Below, in pieces: positions 8,115 to 17,059 of a stretch of DNA of 45,101 nt (its first letter is position 1; each line of letters starts with the position of its first letter). Origin of the DNA: Dehalococcoidia bacterium (lineage in GTDB: Bacteria; Chloroflexota; Dehalococcoidia; Lucifugimonadales; UBA2985); NCBI GenBank assembly GCA_015661155.1, contig JACVQK010000022.1, positions 5,935-51,035 on the forward strand, written 5' to 3'. Under the pieces are notes generated by a model. It saw only the letters and a program-made list of their open reading frames with translations, was not told the origin of the DNA and did not search any database. Position numbers and translations under genes: made by a program.

Positions 8115-9446
8115 ATGGCAAAAACCGCGCTTTCAGAGCTAAGGGTCGTGGAGCTTGGGGGCTTCATCGCAGCTCCCTACTGCGCCAAGCTCATGGCAGA
8201 TATGGGAGCCGAGGTCATCAAGGTCGAGGAGTCGGGCAAGGGCGACCCCGCCAGGAGGTATGGCCCCTTCCCCAAGGACGACCCTCATCCGGAGCGAAGC
8301 CTCCTCTTCGCCTACCTGAACACCAACAAGCAGGGTATCACCCTGGACGTGAAGAGCACTTTGGGCAAGAAGCTCTTCAAGGAGCTGCTTCGGGACGCCG
8401 ACGTCCTGGTGGAGAGCAACCCGCCCAAGTTGATGAAGAGGCTGGGGCTGGACTACAAGTCCCTGTCTGGCATAAACCCCCGGCTCATCGTCACCTCCAT
8501 CACCCCCTTCGGGCAGACCGGCCCCTACCGGGACTACAAGGGCACAAACCTGATCTCCTGGCACATTGGAGGGATAGGCTACACAACCCCCGGCGAGGTT
8601 GAGGACCCGGACAACCACCCTCCTCTGAAGGCGCCGGGCCACCAGGCAGACGTTATGGCCGGAATCACTGGGGCCTCGGCCACCATGTTCGCCCTGATGG
8701 CTAGAGATTTCACCGGCCGGGGCCAGCATGTGGACGTCTCGGAGCAGGAGCCTCTGGTAACAGCCATTGCCGCATCTGTCATTTCCTATACCAACAGGGG
8801 AGAGACCCCCACCAGGATAGCAGGCATGGGCCGCGGGGTGGGCAGCAGGAAGCCCGTTCAGGCCAAGGATGGCTATTACACTATTCAGCCCCATCGGAGC
8901 GAGACCGCATGGCAGTCCACGGTGAAAGCGATGGGCTACCCCGAGTGGGCGGCGTTGGAGATATTCAAAGATCGACAGTCCCGCAGAGAAAACATGGATG
9001 CTATCCTCCCCCTCATCGAGGAGTGGTCCAGGGATTACACCAGGGAGGAGCTCTATCAGATCCTCCAGGTGGAGAACCACGTTCCCTGCCTTCCCATGAA
9101 CACCATGGAGGAGGTGCTGGCCCACCGCCATTACGCAGAGCGGGGAACCTTTGTGGAGATGAATCATCCCCAGATAGGCACGTTCAGGGCTCCAGGCCCC
9201 CCCTACAGCTTCTCCGCCACCCCCTGGCGCATAGAGCGCCCCGCTCCAACCCTGGGGCAGCACAACAAAAACGTCATCTGCGCCAGGCTGGGGTACTCCG
9301 AAGAGGACATTAGGGCAACATATGGGGGTGCAGGGGGCGAAGCCCCCGCCGGGGGTCTGGGGGTGTCCCCCAGATACTCTATACCCCCCCTCTCCTGCAG
9401 GAGAGGGGGCCAGGGGGCGAGGTATGTATGCCCTTGGAGAGGATGA
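8115..9446 (+). CDS. CaiB/BaiF family CoA-transferase (class III), with repeat-derived C-terminal tail
   Basis: Transfers CoA between carboxylic acids. Family features: RVVELGGFIAAPYCAKLMADMGAEVIKVE at the N-terminus (two pieces of the nucleotide/CoA fold), NTNKQGITLDVK, and GQHVDVSEQEPL around the catalytic region, where a Glu stands in the position commonly held by Asp in formyl-CoA transferase. The start ATG at 8115 follows AAAGGAG. Homologues normally end shortly after LGYSEEDI. Here about 40 further codons (from about 9324) are encoded by a copy of the dispersed palindromic element, so the last part is Gly/Pro/Arg-rich and not conserved. A paralogous transferase follows 58 bases later. 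Confidence 0.92.
   Translation: MAKTALSELRVVELGGFIAAPYCAKLMADMGAEVIKVEESGKGDPARRYGPFPKDDPHPERSLLFAYLNTNKQGITLDVKSTLGKKLFKELLRDADVLVESNPPKLMKRLGLDYKSLSGINPRLIVTSITPFGQTGPYRDYKGTNLISWHIGGIGYTTPGEVEDPDNHPPLKAPGHQADVMAGITGASATMFALMARDFTGRGQHVDVSEQEPLVTAIAASVISYTNRGETPTRIAGMGRGVGSRKPVQAKDGYYTIQPHRSETAWQSTVKAMGYPEWAALEIFKDRQSRRENMDAILPLIEEWSRDYTREELYQILQVENHVPCLPMNTMEEVLAHRHYAERGTFVEMNHPQIGTFRAPGPPYSFSATPWRIERPAPTLGQHNKNVICARLGYSEEDIRATYGGAGGEAPAGGLGVSPRYSIPPLSCRRGGQGARYVCPWRG
9324..9421 (-). repeat. Dispersed palindromic element, copy 1 (partial, inside the CoA-transferase reading frame)
   Basis: Contains the core modules GGGGGCGAAGCCCCC hairpin, TCTGGGGGTGTCCCCCAGA palindrome and a second G/C stem, in the orientation opposite to the copy at 19721. 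The terminal repeats are missing. The host gene reads through it and stops 25 bases beyond. Confidence 0.8.
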
Positions 9447-9504
9447 GCTTAATGGGTCCTCATTGGGATGACGCGACCCAAGTAAAGAAACGGGAGGTGC
9501 GATA

Positions 9505-10683
9505 GTGGACAAACTGCCGTTGGACGGAGTCAGGGTGGCCGACTTTACCCAGGTGGTCCAGGGGCCCTACGCGACCCAGATGCTGGCTCAGATGGGCGCT
9601 GAGGTCATAAAGATCGAGACCGAGAGCCGTAACCAGGACGAGGCCCGCAACTCTGCCGGCTTCGCCAGGCTCAACTGCAGCAAGAGGAGCATGACCCTTA
9701 ACCTGAAGGACCCCCGGGGCCTGGAGGTGGCCAAGTCCCTGGTGAAGATCAGCGACATAGTCATAGAGAACTTTGCAACGGGGGTCATGGAGCGCCTGGG
9801 GCTGGGCTACGAAGCGCTGCGAAAGGTGAAGCCCGACATCATCATGGTATCCAGCACCGGCCTGGGGAGTACAGGGACCTTCAAGGATGCCATAGCCCTC
9901 TATGCCGAGGTCCAGAATTTCGCCGGCCTCTCCAATCTCACCGGTTATAAGAACGGCAGGCCGGGAATGGTAGGGGCCATGTGGGCAGACCACCTCACGG
10001 GAATGCTCCTCGTCTTTGCGATGGTAACGGCCCTTCGCCATCGTAATTCGACCGGAGAGGGCCAGTACATCCAGGCCTGCATGGCAGAGAACGTCATAGC
10101 CGCCATGCCGGAGTTGGTGCTGGACTGCTCCGTGAACGGACGGGACGCCGGCCCCCAGGAGAACGGGGACATAGCCATGGCTCCCCACGGCGTCTACCGG
10201 TCCCAGGGGTTCGACAAGTGGGTGGCCATCGCCGTCACCAATGAGAAGGAGTGGAGCGCTTTCTGCAAAGCTACGGGCCATACGGAGTGGGCAAAGGATG
10301 AGCGCTTTGCCGACCCCGTGAGCCGGTGGCACCACCAGGAGGAGCTGGACAGGCTCATCACTCAGTGGACCCTCCAACGTACCGACTACGAGGCCATGCA
10401 CATCCTGCAGAAGGTCGGAGTGCCCGCGGGCCCCATCCTGGACGGCGCAGGACTGGCGAACGACCCCCATCTGAACGAGCGGGGCTGCTACATACCCCTG
10501 GGAGAGATGGAAGGAGGGCCCTACGTGCACGTGGTTCAGCCCTTTCGCCTGAGCGATGTCCCGCAACCCTTCTACAAGCTGGTCCCACCCATTGGCGAGG
10601 ACAACAGCTACGTCCTGGGCGAGCTTCTGGGCATGTCGGAGGCGGAGATCACCCGCCTGGCAAAGGACAAGGTGCTGAGCTGA
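9505..10683 (+). CDS. CaiB/BaiF family CoA-transferase (class III), second paralogue
   Basis: 392-residue class III CoA-transferase. It shows VRVADFTQVVQGPYATQ and LAQMGAEVIKIE at the N-terminus, NLKDPRGLEVAK, NFATGVMERLGLGYE and GQYIQACMAEN in the catalytic stretch (Glu where formyl-CoA transferase has Asp169). The C-terminal VGVPAGPILDGAGLANDPHL is typical. The start is GTG at 9505 behind GGGAGGTGCGATA. It is clearly diverged from the upstream paralogue. The two may form one enzyme or act on different acids; the substrate cannot be predicted. Confidence 0.93.
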   Translation: MDKLPLDGVRVADFTQVVQGPYATQMLAQMGAEVIKIETESRNQDEARNSAGFARLNCSKRSMTLNLKDPRGLEVAKSLVKISDIVIENFATGVMERLGLGYEALRKVKPDIIMVSSTGLGSTGTFKDAIALYAEVQNFAGLSNLTGYKNGRPGMVGAMWADHLTGMLLVFAMVTALRHRNSTGEGQYIQACMAENVIAAMPELVLDCSVNGRDAGPQENGDIAMAPHGVYRSQGFDKWVAIAVTNEKEWSAFCKATGHTEWAKDERFADPVSRWHHQEELDRLITQWTLQRTDYEAMHILQKVGVPAGPILDGAGLANDPHLNERGCYIPLGEMEGGPYVHVVQPFRLSDVPQPFYKLVPPIGEDNSYVLGELLGMSEAEITRLAKDKVLS

Positions 10684-10719
10684 GGACATGGCCTGGCATC
10701 CGGCAGCCCAGGGACCAGG
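10684..10719 (+). repeat. 36-bp relic of a solute-binding protein gene
   Basis: Thirty-three of 36 bases match 7321-7356 inside the solute-binding protein gene, and both read RTWPGIRQP(K/R)DQ in the same frame. It lies immediately after the stop codon of the second CoA-transferase, with no other homology around it. Probably the remnant of a decayed second solute-binding protein gene. Confidence 0.6.
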
Positions 10720-10812
10720 TGTCCACGGCCTTGTCCTCAGAGCCAGTGCCAAGCAGGAGACGCTCCGCACTCTTGTCTCTCATGTAGGCCCGCGGAAGTT
10801 GACGCTCTTGCC

Positions 10813-11949
10813 ATGACCCAAATGACGACCCTTCCGGTGCAGACCGTCACCAGCGGCGATCAGCTTGTCGCCGCCGTGGAGGCCATGCATCGAGAGCCTG
10901 CCATCGCGTTGGATACCGAGTCCAACAGCTTCTTCCACTATCCAGAGCAGCTATGTCTGGTGCAGATTGCGACGAGCCGCGCCGTGGTGATCGTCGATCC
11001 CTTGGCCTTCAGCGAAGTGCTGCCTTTGAAGGGGCTGCTGGCCAGCCCTGGCGTCCAGAAGATACTTCATGCTGCTGATTACGATGTGCGGAGCCTGGAT
11101 CGGGCCTGGGGGTTCCGTGTGTCCAACATCTACGACACCAACCTGGCGGCGCGGTTCGCAGGAATGATGCAGTTGGGACTGGCGGCTCTTGCCGAGGAGC
11201 TGCTCGGCGTCAAGCTGAACAAGGAGAAACGCCTGCAGCGATCGGACTGGGGCCGAAGGCCGTTGAGCCGAGAGGCGCGGGAGTATGCCGCCGCTGACGT
11301 CCGCCACCTGATGGCCCTCCGCGATGAGCTGGACAAGCGGCTGCGGCTGCTAGGCCGCGCCGGGTGGGTCGCCGAGGAGTTCACGCTTCTGGAGAGAATC
11401 CGCTATGAGCCACCTGATACCGAGCTGGCATTCCTTGGCGTCAAGGGGAGCCGGGACCTCAGCCCGCGCGGGCTGGCCGTCCTGCGCGCCCTGTTCGCCT
11501 TTCGAGACCTGGAAGCGCTGCGCCAGGGCAGGCCCCACTTCCGCATCCTGGGGGATGCCACCCTCGTCTATCTCGCCGCCCAGCCAGAGGCTGATTTGGC
11601 CCAAACGCCCGGCCTTGGTACTGCGGGCCTCCAACGGTTTGGCCCATCGCTCCAACGGGCGATCCAGGAGGGAATAAGCGCACCGCCGTTCCACAGGCCG
11701 CCCCCAGCGCAGCGGCGGGACAGGCCAACCCAGGAGCAGATGGCCCGCCTGCAAATGCTGAAGGCCTGGCGTTCCGCCCTGGGGGAGCGGCTGTCCATGG
11801 ACCCATCCCTCCTATGGCCTACGGTCAGCCTGGAACGCCTTGCCGGGCAGACGAGTACGCTGGACGCCGAGCTGGCAGCACCTGAGGTGCGCGCATGGCA
11901 GCTCCAGGAGTTTGGCGCGTCCCTTCGAACGCTCCTGGTCACAACCTGA
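10813..11949 (+). CDS. rnd: Ribonuclease D-like 3'-5' exonuclease with HRDC domain
   Basis: DEDDy-family exonuclease that would trim structured RNA 3' ends such as tRNA precursors. It has 378 residues: exonuclease domain at about 15-190 with Exo I LDTES, Exo II HAADYDVRSL and Exo III YAAADVRHL containing the Tyr and Asp, then a linker and an HRDC-like C-terminal helical region (about 290-378, including MARLQMLKAWRSALGERL). All catalytic acidic residues are visible. The start ATG at 10813 is not preceded by a clear ribosome-binding site; the next ATG (10822) is possible. The gene is 91 bases upstream of the CHAT-STAND gene on the same strand. Confidence 0.92.
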   Translation: MTQMTTLPVQTVTSGDQLVAAVEAMHREPAIALDTESNSFFHYPEQLCLVQIATSRAVVIVDPLAFSEVLPLKGLLASPGVQKILHAADYDVRSLDRAWGFRVSNIYDTNLAARFAGMMQLGLAALAEELLGVKLNKEKRLQRSDWGRRPLSREAREYAAADVRHLMALRDELDKRLRLLGRAGWVAEEFTLLERIRYEPPDTELAFLGVKGSRDLSPRGLAVLRALFAFRDLEALRQGRPHFRILGDATLVYLAAQPEADLAQTPGLGTAGLQRFGPSLQRAIQEGISAPPFHRPPPAQRRDRPTQEQMARLQMLKAWRSALGERLSMDPSLLWPTVSLERLAGQTSTLDAELAAPEVRAWQLQEFGASLRTLLVTT

Positions 11950-12040
11950 GCAGGCCCGCCGGATGCAAGTCCTTGCTGAAATGCCCCGCCGGACATATCA
12001 TGGGGACAAGCCAAGAAGCAGCCAAGAGACGGGAGCTGTC

Positions 12041-14800
12041 GTGGCTACAACAGGTATCCTGTGCATAACCTTCGCTTCCGGACCCATCATCCTGAGGACG
12101 CCAAGAGGCGATCTCAGGCAAACCGAGCTTCCCCATTGGCCTTCAGACGAGGAGTTCTCCCTGGACATCGCCTGCCTGGCTCTGGACACCGACTCCTCCG
12201 GTGTGAGCGATGAGGTCAAGCAGAGGCTGGTCGAGCACCTTGCGCAGGGTGGTGACAAAACAGGAATAGCTCGTCGTCTCGGGAAGCGTCTCTTTGGCCT
12301 TCTCTTTTCCAGCCAGGAGTTCATCGATGCCTATCGCCTGGCGCGAGATGCCAGCGAAGGGCTGCGTCTGGTCCTGGAGTTCGCCCTGAAACCACAAGAG
12401 CCAGACCCGGTGGTCTCCCGGTGGGCGGCGCTCCCCTGGGAGTACCTGCTCGACCCAAGTGTCCCGGAGAGAGGGGAGTTCCTGGCGCTGAGGCCACACT
12501 TCACCATGCTCCGCCGGCTGAGCGGTGGTGGAGGGGCGAGGCCCGCCACGGTCTCGGCGCCCCTGAAGGTGCTTGCCACCCTGGCAGAGCCGTGGGACCA
12601 GCTCCGCTACGGACGAGAGGAGGCCATGAGGTCCCTGGAGGAGGGTCTCTCCGGGGGGCAGGTCGAGGTGCGACTGGAGCGAGAGCCCACCTTTCCCGCG
12701 CTGATACGTGCCCTGGGAGAGGATAAACCCCACGTGGTGCACGTGGTGGCCCACGGCAGCTACCATCCCCAGGGAGGAGGGGCCTTGGCCCTTGAGAACG
12801 AGTATGGCGGAACGAACCACGTCCAGGCCCAGGAGTTTGCGCGCCAGCTTGCAGGCTCTGGCGTCAGGCTGGTGGTATTGGGTGCCTGCTTGTCTGGAGC
12901 GGGGGATGTGGCCGGTGCCTCTCAAGGCACGGCGCAGGCGCTCCTCAGGGCGGGTGTCCCCGCGGTGGTGGCTATGCAGTACTCGGTGCCCGTGATAACG
13001 GCGCACCGCTTCTCAAAAGAGCTCTACCGTGCCCTGTCCAGAGGCACTCCTCTGGACGAAGCGGTGGGGATAGCCCGGCGGGTGCTGAGCGGAGACAGGT
13101 CTCTACCATCCCTGGACTGGGCGATACCCGTCCTCTACGTGCAGGGCGACCCCTGGAGCCTCGCGCGTGACGAGCAGAGGAGGGCCACTTCGCCAGCGGT
13201 GGAGAGGGCCGGGCCTCCTGGGAATCTCCCCTCGGCGTCCCATCTCAGGCCAACCGAGCTTGTTGGCCGTGGAGACGACATGGTGCGCCTGGCCACTGCG
13301 CTGAGGGAACCGCTGGAGCGACGCCGCTTCGTGACTGCCACCGGCATCGGGGGCATTGGCAAGACGGCCGCGACGGTCGAGAGCGCCTTCTGGCACTGGG
13401 ATAGGGACTACTTCCCGGACGGTGTCTTCTGGGTTTCAGCCAAGGAAGTGCCCTACACCCAGCTCCTCAGCGCCGTAGGCGCGGCCCTGGGTATCCAGGA
13501 GTTCGACCGGGTCAGCCAGCAGGTCCAGGAGCAGGTCGTCCTGGAACACCTGGAGCGCCGTCGGCTACTCCTGGTGGTGGATAACGTGGATGGGCTGAGG
13601 GATGATGGCTCCTTCAGGCACCTGCTGAGCAGCATAAGCCCCAGTCCGGCAGGGCGGCTTCTGCTGACCTGCCGGAGGAGGCTCAACCTTGATGGGGAGG
13701 AGGAGGTGCTCCTATTGCGCCTGGCCCTCGGCCCGGCGGTCTTCCTCTTCTCTCGCCACTGGGGGTTGAAGGCGCTCACGGATGCACAGATGCGAGACGT
13801 GACCGCAATCTGCGGCCCAGAGCTGCTGGACGGCCACCCCCTGGCCATAGAGATTGCGGCATCCCTGGCCCGAAAGGAGCGGTTGAGTGACCTGACCTCG
13901 CTACAGCAGAGGCTGTGGGTGAACATGGCCAGGACCCTTGATGACCCGAGGACGCCCGGGGAGGAGAGGAGCATCGTGGCGACGTTGAACACGTCCTACG
14001 ACGCCCTGGGGAGCACGGCAGGGGCGATACTGACCCGTCTCTCTGTCTTTGAGGCTCCGCCAAGGGAGGATGGTGTGGAGGCCATGGCCGGGGACATCGC
14101 GGACTGGAGGCAGGGACTCACGGAGCTGCTGGAGCACCACCTGCTGGACAGAGGCGAGGCGACGGCCGATGATGGAGCCACACTGGACGTATTCACCATG
14201 CACTCTGTGGTCAGGGGATATGCCATGGGGAAGGTGGAGGATGCGGCTCCCCTCCATCAGAGGGCAGGGCGGTTTCTGGCAGGCTCTCGGTATGCCCAGG
14301 AGGTGGTGGAGGCGTGGCAAGAGGTGATGGAAGCTGCCCAGAGGATAGAAAACTATCTGGACATCAGGGGCATGTGGTCCCAGGACGAGCTGGTGCTACA
14401 GGCGGCCCTGGGGGCTGCGAGGGCCCTGGGGAACCGCGAGAGAGAAGGGTGGGTGCTGGGAGAGCTGGGCAGCAACCACCTGAGGATGGGGGATGCCCGG
14501 GGAGCCATCGACTACTACCAGCAGGCCCTGGCCATCTCCAGGGAGATAGGCGACAGGAGGGGGGAAGGAACCGCCCTTGGGAACCTGGGCAACGCCTACG
14601 GAGACCTTGGGGAGCATGAGACTGCCCTGAAGTACCTGGTGCAGAGCCTTGGCATACTGGGCGAGATAGAGAGTCCCGATGCGAAGACAGTGGGCCGTAA
14701 CATTGCGAGGCTCAGAGAGAGCATTGGGGAGGGGCAGTTCAGGGCCTTGCTGGAAAAGGTGGTCGGGGAGCCTGGCACAACGGATTCTCCCGGCGTGTAG
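12041..14800 (+). CDS. CHAT protease - NB-ARC (STAND) NTPase - TPR protein
   Basis: A 919-residue signal-transduction ATPase fused to a caspase-like protease. Order of parts: CHAT domain at about 90-375 with the typical LPWEYLLDP, catalytic His in VVAHGS (residue 238) and catalytic Cys in LGACLSG (residue 283); NB-ARC-type ATPase at about 410-700 with P-loop GIGGIGKT (435-442), Walker B LLLVVDNVD (Asp about 514) and GHPLAIEIA; then two or three TPR-like repeats near 790-880 (GNREREGWVLGELGSNH and GEGTALGNLGNAYGDLG). Start GTG 12041 is preferred because ACGGGAGC lies 5-10 bases upstream; an ATG at 11963 is an alternative. In other bacteria such STAND architectures act as threat sensors that trigger proteolysis, including phage defence. 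That role is inference here. Confidence 0.93.
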   Translation: MATTGILCITFASGPIILRTPRGDLRQTELPHWPSDEEFSLDIACLALDTDSSGVSDEVKQRLVEHLAQGGDKTGIARRLGKRLFGLLFSSQEFIDAYRLARDASEGLRLVLEFALKPQEPDPVVSRWAALPWEYLLDPSVPERGEFLALRPHFTMLRRLSGGGGARPATVSAPLKVLATLAEPWDQLRYGREEAMRSLEEGLSGGQVEVRLEREPTFPALIRALGEDKPHVVHVVAHGSYHPQGGGALALENEYGGTNHVQAQEFARQLAGSGVRLVVLGACLSGAGDVAGASQGTAQALLRAGVPAVVAMQYSVPVITAHRFSKELYRALSRGTPLDEAVGIARRVLSGDRSLPSLDWAIPVLYVQGDPWSLARDEQRRATSPAVERAGPPGNLPSASHLRPTELVGRGDDMVRLATALREPLERRRFVTATGIGGIGKTAATVESAFWHWDRDYFPDGVFWVSAKEVPYTQLLSAVGAALGIQEFDRVSQQVQEQVVLEHLERRRLLLVVDNVDGLRDDGSFRHLLSSISPSPAGRLLLTCRRRLNLDGEEEVLLLRLALGPAVFLFSRHWGLKALTDAQMRDVTAICGPELLDGHPLAIEIAASLARKERLSDLTSLQQRLWVNMARTLDDPRTPGEERSIVATLNTSYDALGSTAGAILTRLSVFEAPPREDGVEAMAGDIADWRQGLTELLEHHLLDRGEATADDGATLDVFTMHSVVRGYAMGKVEDAAPLHQRAGRFLAGSRYAQEVVEAWQEVMEAAQRIENYLDIRGMWSQDELVLQAALGAARALGNREREGWVLGELGSNHLRMGDARGAIDYYQQALAISREIGDRRGEGTALGNLGNAYGDLGEHETALKYLVQSLGILGEIESPDAKTVGRNIARLRESIGEGQFRALLEKVVGEPGTTDSPGV

Positions 14801-14823
14801 GTGCGAAGTCCGTACCTTTCCAA

Positions 14824-16170
14824 CTACTCCTTCGCAGCCTTGTCCGCCTGCCCAGGCACCGTGCTGCCAGGGTGCCCTGTGAAACTCACGGGTTGAGCAA
14901 GCGGCTCGTGTCCCATGTCTATGCGCCGGATGGATGGCAATGCGACACCTGCTATCAGTGTCATAAGCCCCAGCCCCACAGCTCCCACCAGCAAGGCAAA
15001 CCCTATTCCAAACCTCTCTGACAGGATGCTGGTGGGGAACACCCCAAGGGGCATCAGGCCAAAGGTCATCATGGACAGGCTCATGACGCGGCCCCGCATC
15101 TCCTCCGACACAGCGAGCTGCACCAGAGACATGTTCATGGCCATGTAGGCGGTGCTGCTACAACCCACCATGGCCAGCAAGGGCAGCGCCCAAGCCAGGT
15201 TTGTGGAGAGGGCGAACATGCCCGTGAAGATGGCCCAGGTCACGGCGGAGGCCAGCATTATGAGGCCCTTGCGGCGCACATCGCCCAGGCCCGCCATGAC
15301 CAGCGACCCGATGAGCGCCCCAACACCCATGGAGGCCATCAGCAGTCCCAGGCCCTCAGGACCTCGGCGCAGAACTTCAGAGTTGAATACGGGCAAGAGG
15401 AACTGAAGAGGCATGCCAAAGAGCAGAGGCATGAACCCCATGAGCAGAAGGCCCATTATCGCGGAGTTCCCTGCCACGTACTTCAGTCCGTTTCCAATAT
15501 CTCCAACCATGCCGCGCCGCTGCGTCATTACCGTGCGGCCTTCGTGGCGCAGCAGGAGCAGCGTGACCACGGATAGTATGGAGAAAAGGGTGACAATATA
15601 GAAGACCACTCCCACACCCAGAGCAGAGGTCCTGTCCCCTCCTGCCACCAGTGAAATGAGCACCCCTGCAAATGCCGGTGCCAGAATCCGGGAGAGGTTC
15701 ATGCTGGCGGTGCTCAGGGCCATGGCGTTGACCAGATTCGTTCCACCCACAATGCCAGGAATGATGGCCTGACGCGCGGGCATACTCAGAGCCATGACCG
15801 TCCCGTTGAACAAGCCGAAGAGGATGAAATGGGTGAAGGTGACGTTGTCGGTGATGATGATGGTGCCCAGGACAAGGGAAGCCAAGGCATTGAGGCCCAC
15901 GGTGCCGATCATCACCCACTTCTTCCGAAGCCGGTCTGCCATGACGCCACCAAGCAACGAGAAGACAAGGGTGGGAGCCATGAAGGAGAGGGTCACCCAG
16001 GCAAGGGCTATGGCCGATTTGGTCATGTCGTAGATCATCCAGCCGCGCGCCACCATCTGCATCTGCATCGCGAACACGGCCCCCAGGTTGCTCAGCCAAA
16101 CAAGAAGGTAGTCCCTGTTAGCCAGCGAGACAAACATCGCCTTCGTCAGCATCAGGGACCCCTGGCCCAT
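14824..16170 (-). CDS. Major facilitator superfamily transporter (MFS, drug/enterobactin-exporter type)
   Basis: Inner-membrane secondary transporter with about 12 hydrophobic helices. Visible: the N-terminal FVSLANRDYLLVWLSNLGAVF, the loop-2 motif GGVMADRLRKKW (variant of G-x3-D-R-x-G-R-R), and GPEGLGLLMASMGVGALIGSL in the second half. The start is uncertain: ATG 16170 is used here, ATG 16152 (behind AGGGG) is also good, and a GTG at 16290 would add about 40 Gly/Pro-rich residues unlike the family. It converges with the CHAT-STAND gene, whose stop is 23 bases away. The substrate is unknown. Confidence 0.9.
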   Translation of the reverse strand: MGQGSLMLTKAMFVSLANRDYLLVWLSNLGAVFAMQMQMVARGWMIYDMTKSAIALAWVTLSFMAPTLVFSLLGGVMADRLRKKWVMIGTVGLNALASLVLGTIIITDNVTFTHFILFGLFNGTVMALSMPARQAIIPGIVGGTNLVNAMALSTASMNLSRILAPAFAGVLISLVAGGDRTSALGVGVVFYIVTLFSILSVVTLLLLRHEGRTVMTQRRGMVGDIGNGLKYVAGNSAIMGLLLMGFMPLLFGMPLQFLLPVFNSEVLRRGPEGLGLLMASMGVGALIGSLVMAGLGDVRRKGLIMLASAVTWAIFTGMFALSTNLAWALPLLAMVGCSSTAYMAMNMSLVQLAVSEEMRGRVMSLSMMTFGLMPLGVFPTSILSERFGIGFALLVGAVGLGLMTLIAGVALPSIRRIDMGHEPLAQPVSFTGHPGSTVPGQADKAAKE

Positions 16171-16425
16171 ACCTCTGGGTCCACCCTCTCCCCAACCACC
16201 GGGAATGCCCCCCGATGGAGGAGCACCAACACCTCTGTTACTCAATGTTCTCCTCTCCATGTGCCACCGATCCCTGTGGCCTGGAACCACAGCGCCTCAG
16301 GAAACGCCTGGGCAGATTAGGTGTCAACGGAATGTGTGGCAGGGGTCTACGCTTCTCAAGGGTGAAAGAGGGTGCGGGAGGATGGTCAAGGGAGCTTGTT
16401 GCCAATACCACCCTGCTACGAGCAA

Positions 16426-16458
16426 ACAGGAGGGCCAGGCATCGCTTGGCCCTCCTGT
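16426..16458 (-). terminator. Terminator-like hairpin after the small secreted protein gene
   Basis: Perfect 12-bp inverted repeat, ACAGGAGGGCCA (16426-16437) and TGGCCCTCCTGT (16447-16458), 9-base loop. On the minus strand it lies 15 bases after the stop at 16473 and is followed by TTTGCTCG. Confidence 0.6.
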
Positions 16459-16472
16459 CCACCTTGAACAGA

Positions 16473-16925
16473 CTACCGTTCAGATGCCTGGCGTGCCGCG
16501 CCCAGCAACCGCTGCAACCTTCCGTCAAGGTGCTTTGGCCAGGTCTTGTGCAAGACCTGGCCAATCTGTGTCCTCGCGTTGGCCAGCGCCTGGTCCGCCT
16601 GGGCCTGGGTGATCTTCCCCTTTTGCACAGCGTGTTGCAGGCGGTCGCTCACCCTCTGCACCAGGTCCTGCTCAATGGCCGCGGGAGCGACGCCATGCGC
16701 CTGGGCCACGGCGGCAATAGACGAGCCGCCAAGCTCCTTCAGCAACTCCCTGGGCTTGATTCCGATGTCTTTGGCAATGAGCGCAAACACGGCGAGCTTG
16801 GTTCGCGGCAAAAGCTTGAGGTCGGAGGGCAGGCTCGCATCCCCAGCAAAGGCCGTGGCCGTACCCAAGAGCAGCAGCGCTCCTACCACAGAGACAACCG
16901 CTATCAACAACCGGTTCTTTGCCAT
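16473..16925 (-). CDS. Small secreted helical protein, function unknown
   Basis: 150 residues with a clear Sec signal peptide: MAKNR, a hydrophobic stretch to about residue 23, and the cleavage site AFA-GDA. The mature part is helical and Lys/Ala/Gln-rich, with repeated units of the kind GVAPAAIEQDLVQRV and GKITQAQADQALANA, as seen in small periplasmic helical-repeat domains. The start ATG at 16925 is set by AAGGAGCGCGATT upstream; the longer in-frame extension to 17036 has no ribosome-binding site and no signal peptide at its front. It is monocistronic between the MFS gene and the M16 peptidase, with its own terminator-like hairpin. No specific function is recognised. Confidence 0.85.
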   Translation of the reverse strand: MAKNRLLIAVVSVVGALLLLGTATAFAGDASLPSDLKLLPRTKLAVFALIAKDIGIKPRELLKELGGSSIAAVAQAHGVAPAAIEQDLVQRVSDRLQHAVQKGKITQAQADQALANARTQIGQVLHKTWPKHLDGRLQRLLGAARQASER

Positions 16926-17059
16926 AATCGCGCTCCTTGCATGTCCCGCCCGCACGTCGGATAATGACCCCATTATAACACCAATTCCTGACGTGCAATC
17001 CAGCATTGCTCTCACTGAGGGGATACGCCGTGTCATCTTATGCTCTTAGAGGTGAAGGG

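Noticed and set aside
8139-9512. Long (457-codon) minus-strand frame across the first CoA-transferase
   Set aside because: It mirrors the codon structure of a clear CaiB/BaiF gene in GC-rich DNA; composition is unlike a protein and no start signal is present. The 436-codon frame at 9460-10770 was rejected for the same reason.
11840-12040. N-terminal extension of the CHAT-STAND protein overlapping the RNase D-like gene
   Set aside because: The extension is Arg/Ser/Gln-rich, overlaps a conserved gene and lacks a ribosome-binding site, while GTG 12041 has one.
14801-14823. Terminator between the CHAT-STAND and MFS genes
   Set aside because: Only a short imperfect GGTGCG/CGTACC pairing is visible; not strong enough to list.
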